A stretch of DNA of 24,260 nucleotides from a virus, in IMG/VR virus record IMGVR_UViG_3300036393_000027, positions 1 to 24,260 of that record; one strand, written 5' to 3'. The notes under the pieces are model-generated. The model ran no database searches. It was given only the letters and a program-made list of their open reading frames with translations, and was not told the origin of the DNA. Positions within the stretch are counted from its first letter, which is position 1. The number at the start of each line of letters is the position of its first letter. Below, piece by piece: positions 6,863-13,412 of the stretch. The translations under genes and the position numbers were made by a program.

Positions 6863-7527
6863 TGGCGGACAATGTCACAATACCCGCCACAGGCGGCGGC
6901 ACCGCGACGCCGGTCATCGCGACCGATGATGTCGGGGGCGTTCATTATCAGGAAGTCAAGATCGATCTCGGCGGCGATGGCGTGTCGTCACCACTCTTGC
7001 GCGGTCAACAGATCGCTGCCAATGGCATTCCAATTGCACCTCCGAGCGATGACACGACCACGATCTCGGTGGACATCACTAGGCCGGCTGATACTACGGC
7101 ATATGCTGTCAATGACGCGTTCGCCAACTCGACCAGCGCGCCGACAGCTGGCGGGTTCGAACTTAGTGGTGTAGCGCGTGGCACCGGTAAGACCGCACTG
7201 CTTACTGATGTCACGCTGATCTATAGTGTCGGAACCCCGGACTTCGTCGGCGAGCTCTGGATATTCGACAGCGCAGTCACTGCTGTAAATGATAATGCTA
7301 CCTTCAGTCTCAGCGATGCTGATGCCAAGAAACTCGTTGCTGTGGTACCCTTCGTCATCAACAAGAGTGCCTCAAACAATAAGGTTGGGCATGTTGGCAA
7401 TCTCAACTATCTCTGCACCTGTGTCGGTACGGATGATTTGAAATTCTTGGTCAAGGTGATCCAGGCGTTCACACCAGCCTCTGGCGATATCCTGACTGTG
7501 CGCGCAAAATTCGCCAGGATGGATTAA
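6862..7527 (+). CDS. putative virion structural protein (221 aa)
   Basis: The N-terminal segment (VTIPATGGGTATPVIATDDV, then GGVHYQEVKIDLGGDG) is a recurring start of phage head or fibre proteins that I recognise by pattern rather than by a named family. The rest is a beta-rich, Thr/Asp-rich sequence with TVRAKFARMD at the end, like capsid decoration or head-fibre proteins. The start ATG overlaps the upstream stop (TGATG) and the stop overlaps the next start (TAATG), forming a tightly coupled trio with its neighbours. Third-position base use is somewhat more AT-rich than in the terminase and capsid genes, so the cluster may have a different history. The assignment as virion protein is inference from context and composition. 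Confidence 0.65.
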   Translation: MADNVTIPATGGGTATPVIATDDVGGVHYQEVKIDLGGDGVSSPLLRGQQIAANGIPIAPPSDDTTTISVDITRPADTTAYAVNDAFANSTSAPTAGGFELSGVARGTGKTALLTDVTLIYSVGTPDFVGELWIFDSAVTAVNDNATFSLSDADAKKLVAVVPFVINKSASNNKVGHVGNLNYLCTCVGTDDLKFLVKVIQAFTPASGDILTVRAKFARMD

Positions 7528-8162
7528 TGTGGACGCCCAAGAAGAAACTGCTGACCTTCAGGAGCAGGGCGGCACTGTCTCTTGAGTTTCTTGGGGGCCA
7601 GCTAGGTTCAGGGGTGACCTCGTTCTCACTTAGCAGCTTTCTTGTCGACGCGGATCCAGGGCAAGTCTTCTTGGTCGCGTGCGGTGGGAATACGAGTCCG
7701 GCCGTGTCTTTTCTGACATGCTCGATAACGGGAGTTCCCGCGACACTGCTCGCCACGACGGGGGCGGCGCTGGTGCCTGGTGCCATCTTTGGCGTCGCCG
7801 CGCCACACCTCGACGGCGCCAACGTTGTGGTCAATGCTTCTGGCAATGTTGTGGGAGGGTTGGCCGTGGGCGTATGGCGTGCTGTCTGGTATCAGGACAT
7901 TGCAACCGCTAATGTTGCCGTCAATGTGACGGCCGCTCAATCGCTTACCATGGTGGCAGGAGGCGCTGCGATAGGCATAGCCGGCGCGGAAAGTGCTGTA
8001 AGCTTTACCAGTGGGCTGACGAACCGAACTACACTGACGGATGGCTACAACTATTCTTGGCGCTTTGGGGATGCGATGAGCACATTGCCGGGAGCAACTA
8101 GCGTTGATGCGACTGGGGCGAGTTATCCAATGCTAGTAGCTGCATCATTCGGCCAGAGGTAA
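7527..8162 (+). CDS. putative virion protein ending in SYPMLVAASFGQR (211 aa)
   Basis: The N-terminus is basic (MWTPKKKLLTFRSR). After it comes a low-charge, Ala/Val/Gly/Thr-rich body of predicted beta strands, including WRAVWYQDIATANVAVNVTA around residues 116-135. The C-terminal peptide SYPMLVAASFGQR is echoed by a free 16-codon reading frame just downstream. I do not know a named family; a virion surface or fibre-head protein is the best guess, given the neighbours and the low charge. The ATG overlaps the previous TAA by one base. Confidence 0.6.
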   Translation: MWTPKKKLLTFRSRAALSLEFLGGQLGSGVTSFSLSSFLVDADPGQVFLVACGGNTSPAVSFLTCSITGVPATLLATTGAALVPGAIFGVAAPHLDGANVVVNASGNVVGGLAVGVWRAVWYQDIATANVAVNVTAAQSLTMVAGGAAIGIAGAESAVSFTSGLTNRTTLTDGYNYSWRFGDAMSTLPGATSVDATGASYPMLVAASFGQR

Positions 8163-8168
8163 CACGGA

Positions 8169-8219
8169 ATGTCGAGCTATCCGCTGCTCACGGCAGCCTC
8201 ATTTGCGCAGGTGAGATAG
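8169..8219 (+). other. 16-codon reading frame echoing the upstream C-terminus
   Basis: An ATG with an ACACGGA leader opens 6 bases after the preceding stop and encodes MSSYPLLTAASFAQVR. The preceding 211-aa protein ends SYPMLVAASFGQR, so SYP-L/M-L-x-AASF-x-Q is shared. Codons differ at many positions, so this is not a recent copy. It may be the tail of a lost paralogue, or a real micro-peptide. The next gene starts four bases after its stop. Confidence 0.4.
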
Positions 8220-8222
8220 GGA

Positions 8223-8933
8223 ATGTCTCTGCTTCTCCTGTTCGCCGGTGGACCGATTGGCCCGATCGAGGGTGATCTGACGATCATCGAGTTCAATGAT
8301 GGTCTGACCGCGTCCTGTTCTTTGCCCGTCTCCGGCTCGACGGGTTCGATCGAAGTGGACGATGTCGCCACCTCTGCGGGTGCGCTCGTCATCACCGCCC
8401 AAGTCTTTGTCGGCGAGGCCGATGATGCCGGCAACACCAATGCCACGCTGTCGCTTGCCGGCTCGGCCCTTGTCACTGAAGACAACGACGTGTCTTCGGC
8501 GCAGGGAACGGTCGCCGTCGTTGGATCCGCCGACTTTGTAGAGGAGAGTGATTCCCTCTCCGCGGAAGGTTCGGTCGGCATCGGCGCCATACTCGCGGCG
8601 GTCGAAGAGCACGATGAATTGTCCGCATCGGCGCTTATGCCGATCTGGTACGAGCGCCGCGGTGGTGACGACGAAAGGGCGCGTTATGAGCGCCAACAGA
8701 TCGAGTGGCAGGAGCAGCTTCGTCAGATCATCGATCGGTCCTGGCGGATTGCCCATGGTGAGATCGACCCCTTCACGTACTTGCCGATCCCGCCGCCGGA
8801 TTACAGCATCGTGATCGATGAACTGATGCGCCAGTCGCAAGCGACCGACCAGGCGCGCGTCGAGGCGTTTATCGCAGAACAGGAACGGCAGCAGGAGGAA
8901 GAGGCCATATCCCTCCTGCTGCTCGCCGCTTAG
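8223..8933 (+). CDS. 21-residue-repeat virion protein (236 aa)
   Basis: Residues 18-136 are six tandem repeats of exactly 21 residues. In each, Glu and Asp three positions apart recur at 23/26, 44/47, 65/68, 86/89, 107/110 and 128/131, followed by a small-residue turn and a beta strand ending in Gly or Ala. This regularity suggests a beta-solenoid or stacked-hairpin rod with an acidic face, perhaps calcium-binding. Residues 145-228 are charged and helical (RYERQQIEWQEQLRQ), with a Pro-rich break at 188-193. The N-terminus MSLLLLFAGG and C-terminus ISLLLLAA resemble each other. Similar ExxD-repeat proteins occur among phage structural genes, but I cannot name this one. The stop overlaps the stop of the opposite-strand gene that follows. 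Confidence 0.65.
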   Translation: MSLLLLFAGGPIGPIEGDLTIIEFNDGLTASCSLPVSGSTGSIEVDDVATSAGALVITAQVFVGEADDAGNTNATLSLAGSALVTEDNDVSSAQGTVAVVGSADFVEESDSLSAEGSVGIGAILAAVEEHDELSASALMPIWYERRGGDDERARYERQQIEWQEQLRQIIDRSWRIAHGEIDPFTYLPIPPPDYSIVIDELMRQSQATDQARVEAFIAEQERQQEEEAISLLLLAA

Positions 8934-9175
8934 GCTGATAACCGACGACTAATCGTCGATACAACATCACCCGCACCCGGCGGACGATCATAGGGAACAT
9001 TGAGAAGGCGAGCGCCCTCCGTATGGGTTGCCTGCTCGAATGGCCAGTACCAGAAGCCGCCAGTGTGGTCGGAAATTCGCCTCAACGCCCCGTTCTTAGA
9101 CGCAGCGAATAGCTGAGCTATTTGGGCTTGATCAGGATTGAGCACAGCGGTGAAGGGCATAGATGCTCGTACCAC
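8930..9175 (-). CDS. opposite-strand moron candidate, unknown function (81 aa)
   Basis: This frame fills the only sizeable gap between rightward genes in the structural module, and no rightward frame of note occupies it. The protein looks genuine: an N-terminal helix (NPDQAQIAQLFAASKNGAL), then RRISDHTGGFWYWPFEQATH, rich in aromatics, then EGARLLNVPYDRPP. Codon choice is like that of neighbouring genes. I do not recognise the family. An AAAGGAGGG ribosome-binding site stands four to five bases before the GTG at 9175; an ATG at 9160 is an alternative start. Being against the flow of late transcription, it would be expressed in the lysogen or by its own promoter, the hallmark of a moron. Superinfection exclusion, anti-defence or host modification are possible roles, none shown by the sequence. 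Confidence 0.55.
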   Translation of the reverse strand: MVRASMPFTAVLNPDQAQIAQLFAASKNGALRRISDHTGGFWYWPFEQATHTEGARLLNVPYDRPPGAGDVVSTISRRLSA

Positions 9176-9234
9176 AAACCCTCCTTTAAGCAATTCGCGG
9201 ACTTGTGCCTGACAACTCGGAAGGACGTCATTTG

Positions 9235-9543
9235 ATGGCCGTCATATGTCGCATCTCGCATGCCCCTGAGCCCGCTTTCAACAAGCGGTCGATTCTCGGT
9301 GCGCCGATACTCATTGGTGATGAGATGCCCCCGGCCAAGAGCATGGTCGATGGTAAGATATATACCTCCAAGGCGGCGATGAGGGCGACCTACAAGCCCT
9401 CCGGCAATGCCGAGGGTCACAGTTTCGTTGAAGTCGGCAATGATTCCGCGATGTTTTGCCGACGCTCGAAGCCCAAACCCGACCGTGCCGCCATCAAGGC
9501 GACCGTGGGACGGGCATTCTCCCGCGCCGGGTTCGGCGCCTAG
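9235..9543 (+). CDS. conserved phage hypothetical protein (102 aa)
   Basis: A basic protein with a middle segment SMVDGKIYTSKAAMRATYKP followed by EGHSFVEVGND. I recognise this pattern (myDGk.YtSKsamra.Y..) from small proteins lying between portal and scaffold/capsid genes of many podoviruses; its role there is not known. The second half (RRSKPKPDRAAIKATVGRAF) is basic and helical. The ATG at 9235 has GGAAGGA nine to ten bases upstream and is preferred over a GTG at 9205. The gene is separated from the scaffold-like gene by 27 bases and probably shares its transcript. Confidence 0.7.
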   Translation: MAVICRISHAPEPAFNKRSILGAPILIGDEMPPAKSMVDGKIYTSKAAMRATYKPSGNAEGHSFVEVGNDSAMFCRRSKPKPDRAAIKATVGRAFSRAGFGA

Positions 9544-9570
9544 CACTCTCTCAGACAGAGGAACGAGAAC

Positions 9571-10593
9571 ATGATCGATGATACTGGAGCGGCAAGCGCC
9601 GCAACCGAATCCAATGCGCAATATCGGGCCCAGAACAATGCAGAGGGCGGTGTAGACCAATTCGACTCTAACGTGGACCACACACAGGAGACGGCGCGGA
9701 GCTCTCTCGATCGCGCCTTTGCTGCTCTCGACGTGGACACGTCGAACGGCACGGAGCAGGCACGCGACGAGTATGGACAGATCAAGGACGCGGCAGGCAC
9801 ATCCCAAGGTCACAAGCCGTCGGTGGCGTCGATGGAGGCGCCGGCGCGTTTTTCAGCCGACGCGAAGGCCGCCTGGAGTGGTGTGCCGGATAGTGTGAAG
9901 GGTGAAGTTGGTCGCGCCTTTCGCGAGCTCGAAAGCGGTATGGCGCGCTATCAAGAGGCTTTCGAGCCGCTCAGGTCCTATTTTCACATGGCCAGCCAAT
10001 CGAACACCACAGTGCATGATGCGCTCGAGCGCTATACCGCACTCGACGGCGCGCTCATTTCAGAAGAGCCCGGCACGCGGCTGCAGGCCATCGAGAGCAT
10101 TCTCGATTATGCCGGCATAACGCCGCGCCAATACGCGTCTTTCGTCTTGGGCCAGAGGCCGGATGAGACGCAGGCTCGAAATGACGAGACTGTTCGAGAC
10201 CTTCGTCAGCAGGTCAACAGCCTGCATCACCATCTCGGTGGGATCACGAAGTCGATTCAGGATCGTTATGAAGACGAGACGTTGCGACAGGTCGAGGCGT
10301 TCGCCGAAGCCAATCCCCGCCTGAACGAGCCAGAACTTCAGATGACTGTCTTGCGTCTGCTGCAGACGCAGATGGCCTCCGACCTGCAGGGCGCCTACGA
10401 AATGGCGGAGAGGCTCACTCCCGCGCCGAACAGGGTCGCTCTAAATCCAAAGCTGAACGCGGCTCAAACCCGCAACGGCAATCTGACTGTGACGGGTGCT
10501 CCAGGTGCCGGCTCAAACCCGGCAAGACGCAAGGCCCCGTCAACCGCCCGGGAGAGCGTCGATGGCGCTTTTGCCTCCTTAGGCCTCGGGTGA
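9571..10593 (+). CDS. scaffolding-like head assembly protein (340 aa)
   Basis: The position directly before the major capsid gene, high content of Glu, Gln, Ala and Arg, low hydrophobicity and long predicted helices (about residues 100-160 and 210-300) fit a capsid scaffolding protein, which guides coat assembly and then leaves or is degraded. There is no protease motif. The N-terminal motif TARSSLDRAFAALDVD (41-56) is echoed at the C-terminus by TARESVDGAFASLGLG (325-340), sharing nine of sixteen positions; such short helices at scaffold ends often bind the coat protein. A GAGGAACGAG ribosome-binding site precedes the ATG. Identification is by context and composition, since scaffold sequences are poorly conserved. 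Confidence 0.65.
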   Translation: MIDDTGAASAATESNAQYRAQNNAEGGVDQFDSNVDHTQETARSSLDRAFAALDVDTSNGTEQARDEYGQIKDAAGTSQGHKPSVASMEAPARFSADAKAAWSGVPDSVKGEVGRAFRELESGMARYQEAFEPLRSYFHMASQSNTTVHDALERYTALDGALISEEPGTRLQAIESILDYAGITPRQYASFVLGQRPDETQARNDETVRDLRQQVNSLHHHLGGITKSIQDRYEDETLRQVEAFAEANPRLNEPELQMTVLRLLQTQMASDLQGAYEMAERLTPAPNRVALNPKLNAAQTRNGNLTVTGAPGAGSNPARRKAPSTARESVDGAFASLGLG

Positions 10594-10624
10594 TTCCAAC
10601 CAGCGCCATTAGGGAGAAATCGAA

Positions 10625-11623
10625 ATGGCTTTGAACACCAATGAGCGCCTGCAAGAGGCGTTCTCGCTGGCGTTGGAGGATCGGTCTCAAGGTTATGCCG
10701 ACCTTGTGTCGAACTCCAATGCGCTGCTCTTCGTGATGAAGAAGCGCAACCAGTTCAAGACCTTCTCGGGTCCGACGATCCGCGAGCGTCTGCTCTACAA
10801 CGAAAGCGGCACCTATACCCGCTATTCCGGCTACGAGTTCCTCAACCCGCAGCCGGCCGAGCTCTTCAACGATGCCGAGTTCACGCCGAAGCTGGCCGCG
10901 GTCAGCGTCACGCTGTCGAATGAGGACATCCTGAAGAACTCGGGCACCAACCAGCTCAAGGACATCATGGAGGAGCACATTACGGCGGCTGAGACGGAAC
11001 TCACCGATCGCTTCGTGGAAGATCTCCATAGCAACGGCACTGCCGCCAATCAGATCGGCGGCCTGCAGCTGGCGATCCCCACAGTGGTGAACTCCGGCAC
11101 CTATGGCGGCATCGCCCGATCGAATGCCATCTGGCAGACATCGGCCTTTGACGCCAATTCGGCCTTTGCCGGCATCACGCAGGTCGACAAGACCACGGTG
11201 CGAGACATTTTCGATCGCATCCTGATCCAGCGCAGCCGGGGCCCGAAGGGGCCGAATCTGATCCTGTCCTCACAGGAGCATTATTCGGCCTATGCAAGCG
11301 CCCTCGTCGCGATCCAGCAGATCACCAATGAGAGCGAGCTCGGCGCCATGGGCTTCACCTCCCTGCGCCTGCACAGCGCGAACAAGAAGGTGGACGTGGT
11401 GCTGGAGGGCGGCATCGGCTCCGCCATGCCGGCCAACACCAGCTACTTCATCGACACGACGGCCTTGCGCTTCCGATATCACCCGGATCGCAACTTCGTC
11501 CGTTTCGGTGGAAAGCAGATGCCCATCAACCAGGACGCCATTGTCCAACATATCGGCTTCTTCGGCGAGCTGACCATGAACAATCCGTTGCACATGGCCA
11601 AGCTCTACGACTCGGCGCCGTAA
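10625..11623 (+). CDS. major capsid protein
   Basis: This protein forms the icosahedral shell. The length (332 aa) and sequence match a family of podovirus coat proteins with an HK97-type fold: N-terminal arm and helix (NTNERLQEAFSLALEDRSQG), an E-loop region around FKTFSGPTIRERLLYN with GTYTRYSGYEFLNPQPAELF, a spine helix region (about residues 95-140, ending TAAETELTDRFVEDLHSNG), and a C-terminal region with TSYFIDTTALRFRYHPDRNF. The codon use is the most strongly biased in the window (C/G in third positions), as expected for the most abundant virion protein. GGGAGAAATCGAA gives a good ribosome-binding site. Whether it has the rearranged topology known from phage BPP-1 cannot be told from sequence reading. 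Confidence 0.88.
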   Translation: MALNTNERLQEAFSLALEDRSQGYADLVSNSNALLFVMKKRNQFKTFSGPTIRERLLYNESGTYTRYSGYEFLNPQPAELFNDAEFTPKLAAVSVTLSNEDILKNSGTNQLKDIMEEHITAAETELTDRFVEDLHSNGTAANQIGGLQLAIPTVVNSGTYGGIARSNAIWQTSAFDANSAFAGITQVDKTTVRDIFDRILIQRSRGPKGPNLILSSQEHYSAYASALVAIQQITNESELGAMGFTSLRLHSANKKVDVVLEGGIGSAMPANTSYFIDTTALRFRYHPDRNFVRFGGKQMPINQDAIVQHIGFFGELTMNNPLHMAKLYDSAP

Positions 11624-11638
11624 GAGAGGAGAGCAGAG

Positions 11639-11926
11639 ATGTCGAATCCCTCCAAGCACATCAGCCCGACGCTGGGCGTCAATCTGGGCGCGGTCTATCC
11701 GTCGACTGACCCGTTTTACAACGAGATGCCCCTTGGCACCGTTGTGCGGGCCAAGAACGGCCGGATGTATATCTTCGCCCAGGCCTCGGCCGGCATCGCC
11801 GATAACACGGCGGTGATCCTGACCGAGCCGGCGATGACCGTCGCTGCCGGCGCCGGCGCCTGGACCACCCGCTCCGGCGCGTTGAGCACAGGCGACCGGG
11901 CCTGGGTCGAAAGCAACGCGATCTGA
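11639..11926 (+). CDS. capsid decoration/cement protein candidate (95 aa)
   Basis: A small beta-rich protein right behind the capsid gene. SPTLGVNLGAVYPSTDPFYN is followed by PLGTVVRAKNGRMYIFAQAS and a hydrophobic, Ala/Val-rich tail with ITAVILTEP-like strands. Phage cement proteins are typically of this size, in this place, and of this beta-barrel composition. The codon bias resembles that of the capsid gene, suggesting high expression. The AGAGGAGAGCAGAG leader gives strong ribosome binding 15 bases after the capsid stop. A GC-rich hairpin follows its stop. No enzyme motif is visible. Confidence 0.65.
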   Translation: MSNPSKHISPTLGVNLGAVYPSTDPFYNEMPLGTVVRAKNGRMYIFAQASAGIADNTAVILTEPAMTVAAGAGAWTTRSGALSTGDRAWVESNAI

Positions 11927-11933
11927 GGAAGCA

Positions 11934-11955
11934 GGGCGGGACCTCGGTCCCGTCC
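11934..11955 (+). other. intercistronic GC hairpin after the capsid-cement pair
   Basis: GGGCGGGAC and GTCCCGTCC pair around a CTCG tetraloop, with one mismatched pair. No T-run follows, so it is more likely an mRNA-stabilising or processing hairpin behind the two most highly expressed genes than a terminator. Confidence 0.55.
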
Positions 11956-11988
11956 TCCCACCGCACCCTCTCAGAAAGGACAATCCCC

Positions 11989-12714
11989 ATGGATGCCTCG
12001 AGCACCAAGCATCTGCATATCGAATTCAAGAATGTCGCGGTCGAGAACCGCGCCAAGTCCCTCAAGGAAGGTCGCCCGATCTTCGACCAGCAGGAGCAGG
12101 TCCACATCAAGTTCGTCGGCGACACCCGCAAAGAGCTGGTGGCGCCCGCGCACGAAAAGTGCATCCGCGATCCCGCGACGAACCAGTGGGTGAGCTATGC
12201 CCAGCTCTATCATCGCCATTATGATGCCTTCAAATCGGGCGAGGCGGCGATCGGCGACGGCACGCCCATCTCGGAACTGCCGTTCCTGACCGAGGCGCGC
12301 CGTGCCGAGCTGCGCGCGCTGCATGTCCACACGGCGGAAGCCTTGGCGCAGCTCGAAGGCCCGAATCTCTCACGCCTCGGCATGTACGGCCGGCAGCTGA
12401 AGGACCAGGCGCAGACCTACATCCAGAAGGCCAAGGACAGCGCCTTGGAGACGCGCCTTTCGGCCGAGAATGCATCACTCAGGGCGCAGCTCGAGGCGCT
12501 CGGCGCTCAGGTTGCTGCCATGCAGCCGCACGCCGTGCCGCCGCAGCCGGCGCCCGAGGATGAGATGGAAGCCGCTTCCATCTTCGAGAACTGGGACGAT
12601 CCGGCTCTGAAAGCCTTCATCAAAGACCGTACCGGCATCGCACCCAGGGGGCAGCCTGGTCACGCGACGCTCGTCCGCCTGGCTGAAGATGCCAACGCCA
12701 AAGAGGCCGCTTAA
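11989..12714 (+). CDS. phage protein with coiled coil and C-terminal SAP/LEM-like helical motif (241 aa)
   Basis: The N-terminal 90 residues include a conserved-looking block, RKELVAPAHEKCIRDPATNQ, then WVSYAQLYHRHYDAFKSG, which I recall from podovirus proteins placed between the capsid and the tail adaptor; its role is not known. Residues 150-180 (ETRLSAENASLRAQLEALGA) form a coiled coil, and residues 183-195 are Pro-rich. The end (DDPALKAFIKDRTGIAPRGQ, then PGHATLVRLAEDA) is a two-helix module resembling SAP/HeH/LEM DNA- or protein-binding motifs of phage proteins. A role in head completion or DNA contact is possible. AGAAAGGACA supplies the ribosome-binding site. Confidence 0.6.
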   Translation: MDASSTKHLHIEFKNVAVENRAKSLKEGRPIFDQQEQVHIKFVGDTRKELVAPAHEKCIRDPATNQWVSYAQLYHRHYDAFKSGEAAIGDGTPISELPFLTEARRAELRALHVHTAEALAQLEGPNLSRLGMYGRQLKDQAQTYIQKAKDSALETRLSAENASLRAQLEALGAQVAAMQPHAVPPQPAPEDEMEAASIFENWDDPALKAFIKDRTGIAPRGQPGHATLVRLAEDANAKEAA

Positions 12715-12716
12715 CT

Positions 12717-13412
12717 ATGACCGTACTCTCTGCAATTCAGAATGTCTCGGCCTCGATCGCCCTGGATCGGCCGGAAGCCGTTTTCAGCTCGGCCGAGCGC
12801 GAGCATTCTGAATTGCGGGTGCTGGCGAATACGGCTGGCCTCCACATCGCCAAGGATTATGAATGGCAAGCCCTCAAGGTGGTCGCCACGCTCACCGGCG
12901 ACGGCACGAAGACCGCTTTCGATCTTCCGGCCGGTTATGACCGCATGCTGAAAGAGGCGGAGCTTCGTTCGAGCCGCTATATCACCTCGCTCACGCACAT
13001 CACCAGCAGTGACCAGTGGCTGGACATGGAGATCCGCGAGTTCAACCAGGTCGCCGGCATGTGGACGCTTTACGGCGGGCAGATGCAAATCCGCCCAGCA
13101 CCGGCGGCGGCGGAGGAGGTCAAATTCTTCTATATGACCAACCTGTGGGCCAAGGACGATCAGAGCACGCTGAAGGACGGCTTCACCAAGGACACCGACA
13201 CGTTCCGTCTCTCCGAGACGCTTCTGCAGCTTTGCATGATTTGGAAGTGGCGGGCGCAGAAGGGGCTTCCTTATGCACAGGACCAGGACAATTACGAGGA
13301 CGCCAAGGAGAAGCTGATCACCACAGACAAGGGTTCGCGTATCATCACAGTCGGCCGGTCGCGGCGCCTGCGCGGCGTCACGCCCGCATATCCCGTTTCG
13401 ATCGTGCCCTGA
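12717..13412 (+). CDS. head-tail adaptor protein (podovirus tail connector)
   Basis: The protein joins the portal ring to the tail. The pattern VLSAIQNVSASIALDRPEAV, then ELRVLANTAGLHIAKDYEWQ, then GDGTKTAFDLPAGYDRM is the characteristic start of phage adaptor proteins of this type, with about 200-240 residues expected and 231 seen. A middle beta segment (TLYGGQMQIRPAPAAAEEVK) and a helical end (EDAKEKLITTDKGSR) complete it. A perfect 13-base inverted repeat lies within the first 100 bases of the gene. The stop and the next start overlap as TGATG, consistent with coupled translation with the tail hub protein. Confidence 0.78.
   Translation: MTVLSAIQNVSASIALDRPEAVFSSAEREHSELRVLANTAGLHIAKDYEWQALKVVATLTGDGTKTAFDLPAGYDRMLKEAELRSSRYITSLTHITSSDQWLDMEIREFNQVAGMWTLYGGQMQIRPAPAAAEEVKFFYMTNLWAKDDQSTLKDGFTKDTDTFRLSETLLQLCMIWKWRAQKGLPYAQDQDNYEDAKEKLITTDKGSRIITVGRSRRLRGVTPAYPVSIVP
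12732..12816. repeat. perfect 13-base inverted repeat inside the adaptor gene start
   Basis: GCAATTCAGAATG (12732-12744) is exactly complementary to CATTCTGAATTGC (12804-12816), leaving a 59-base loop. In mRNA it could fold near the start codon and affect translation. It lies wholly in coding sequence and may be chance. Confidence 0.5.

Noticed and set aside
8943-8958. CGACGA-CTAA-TCGTCG hairpin at the end of the opposite-strand gene
   Set aside because: Short stem, no T-run on either strand, and inside coding sequence; not enough to call a terminator.
13016-13411. Upstream extension of the tail hub frame into the adaptor gene
   Set aside because: The extension is low-complexity (Gly-, Arg-rich) out-of-frame adaptor sequence. 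The ATG overlapping the adaptor stop is a normal coupled start.
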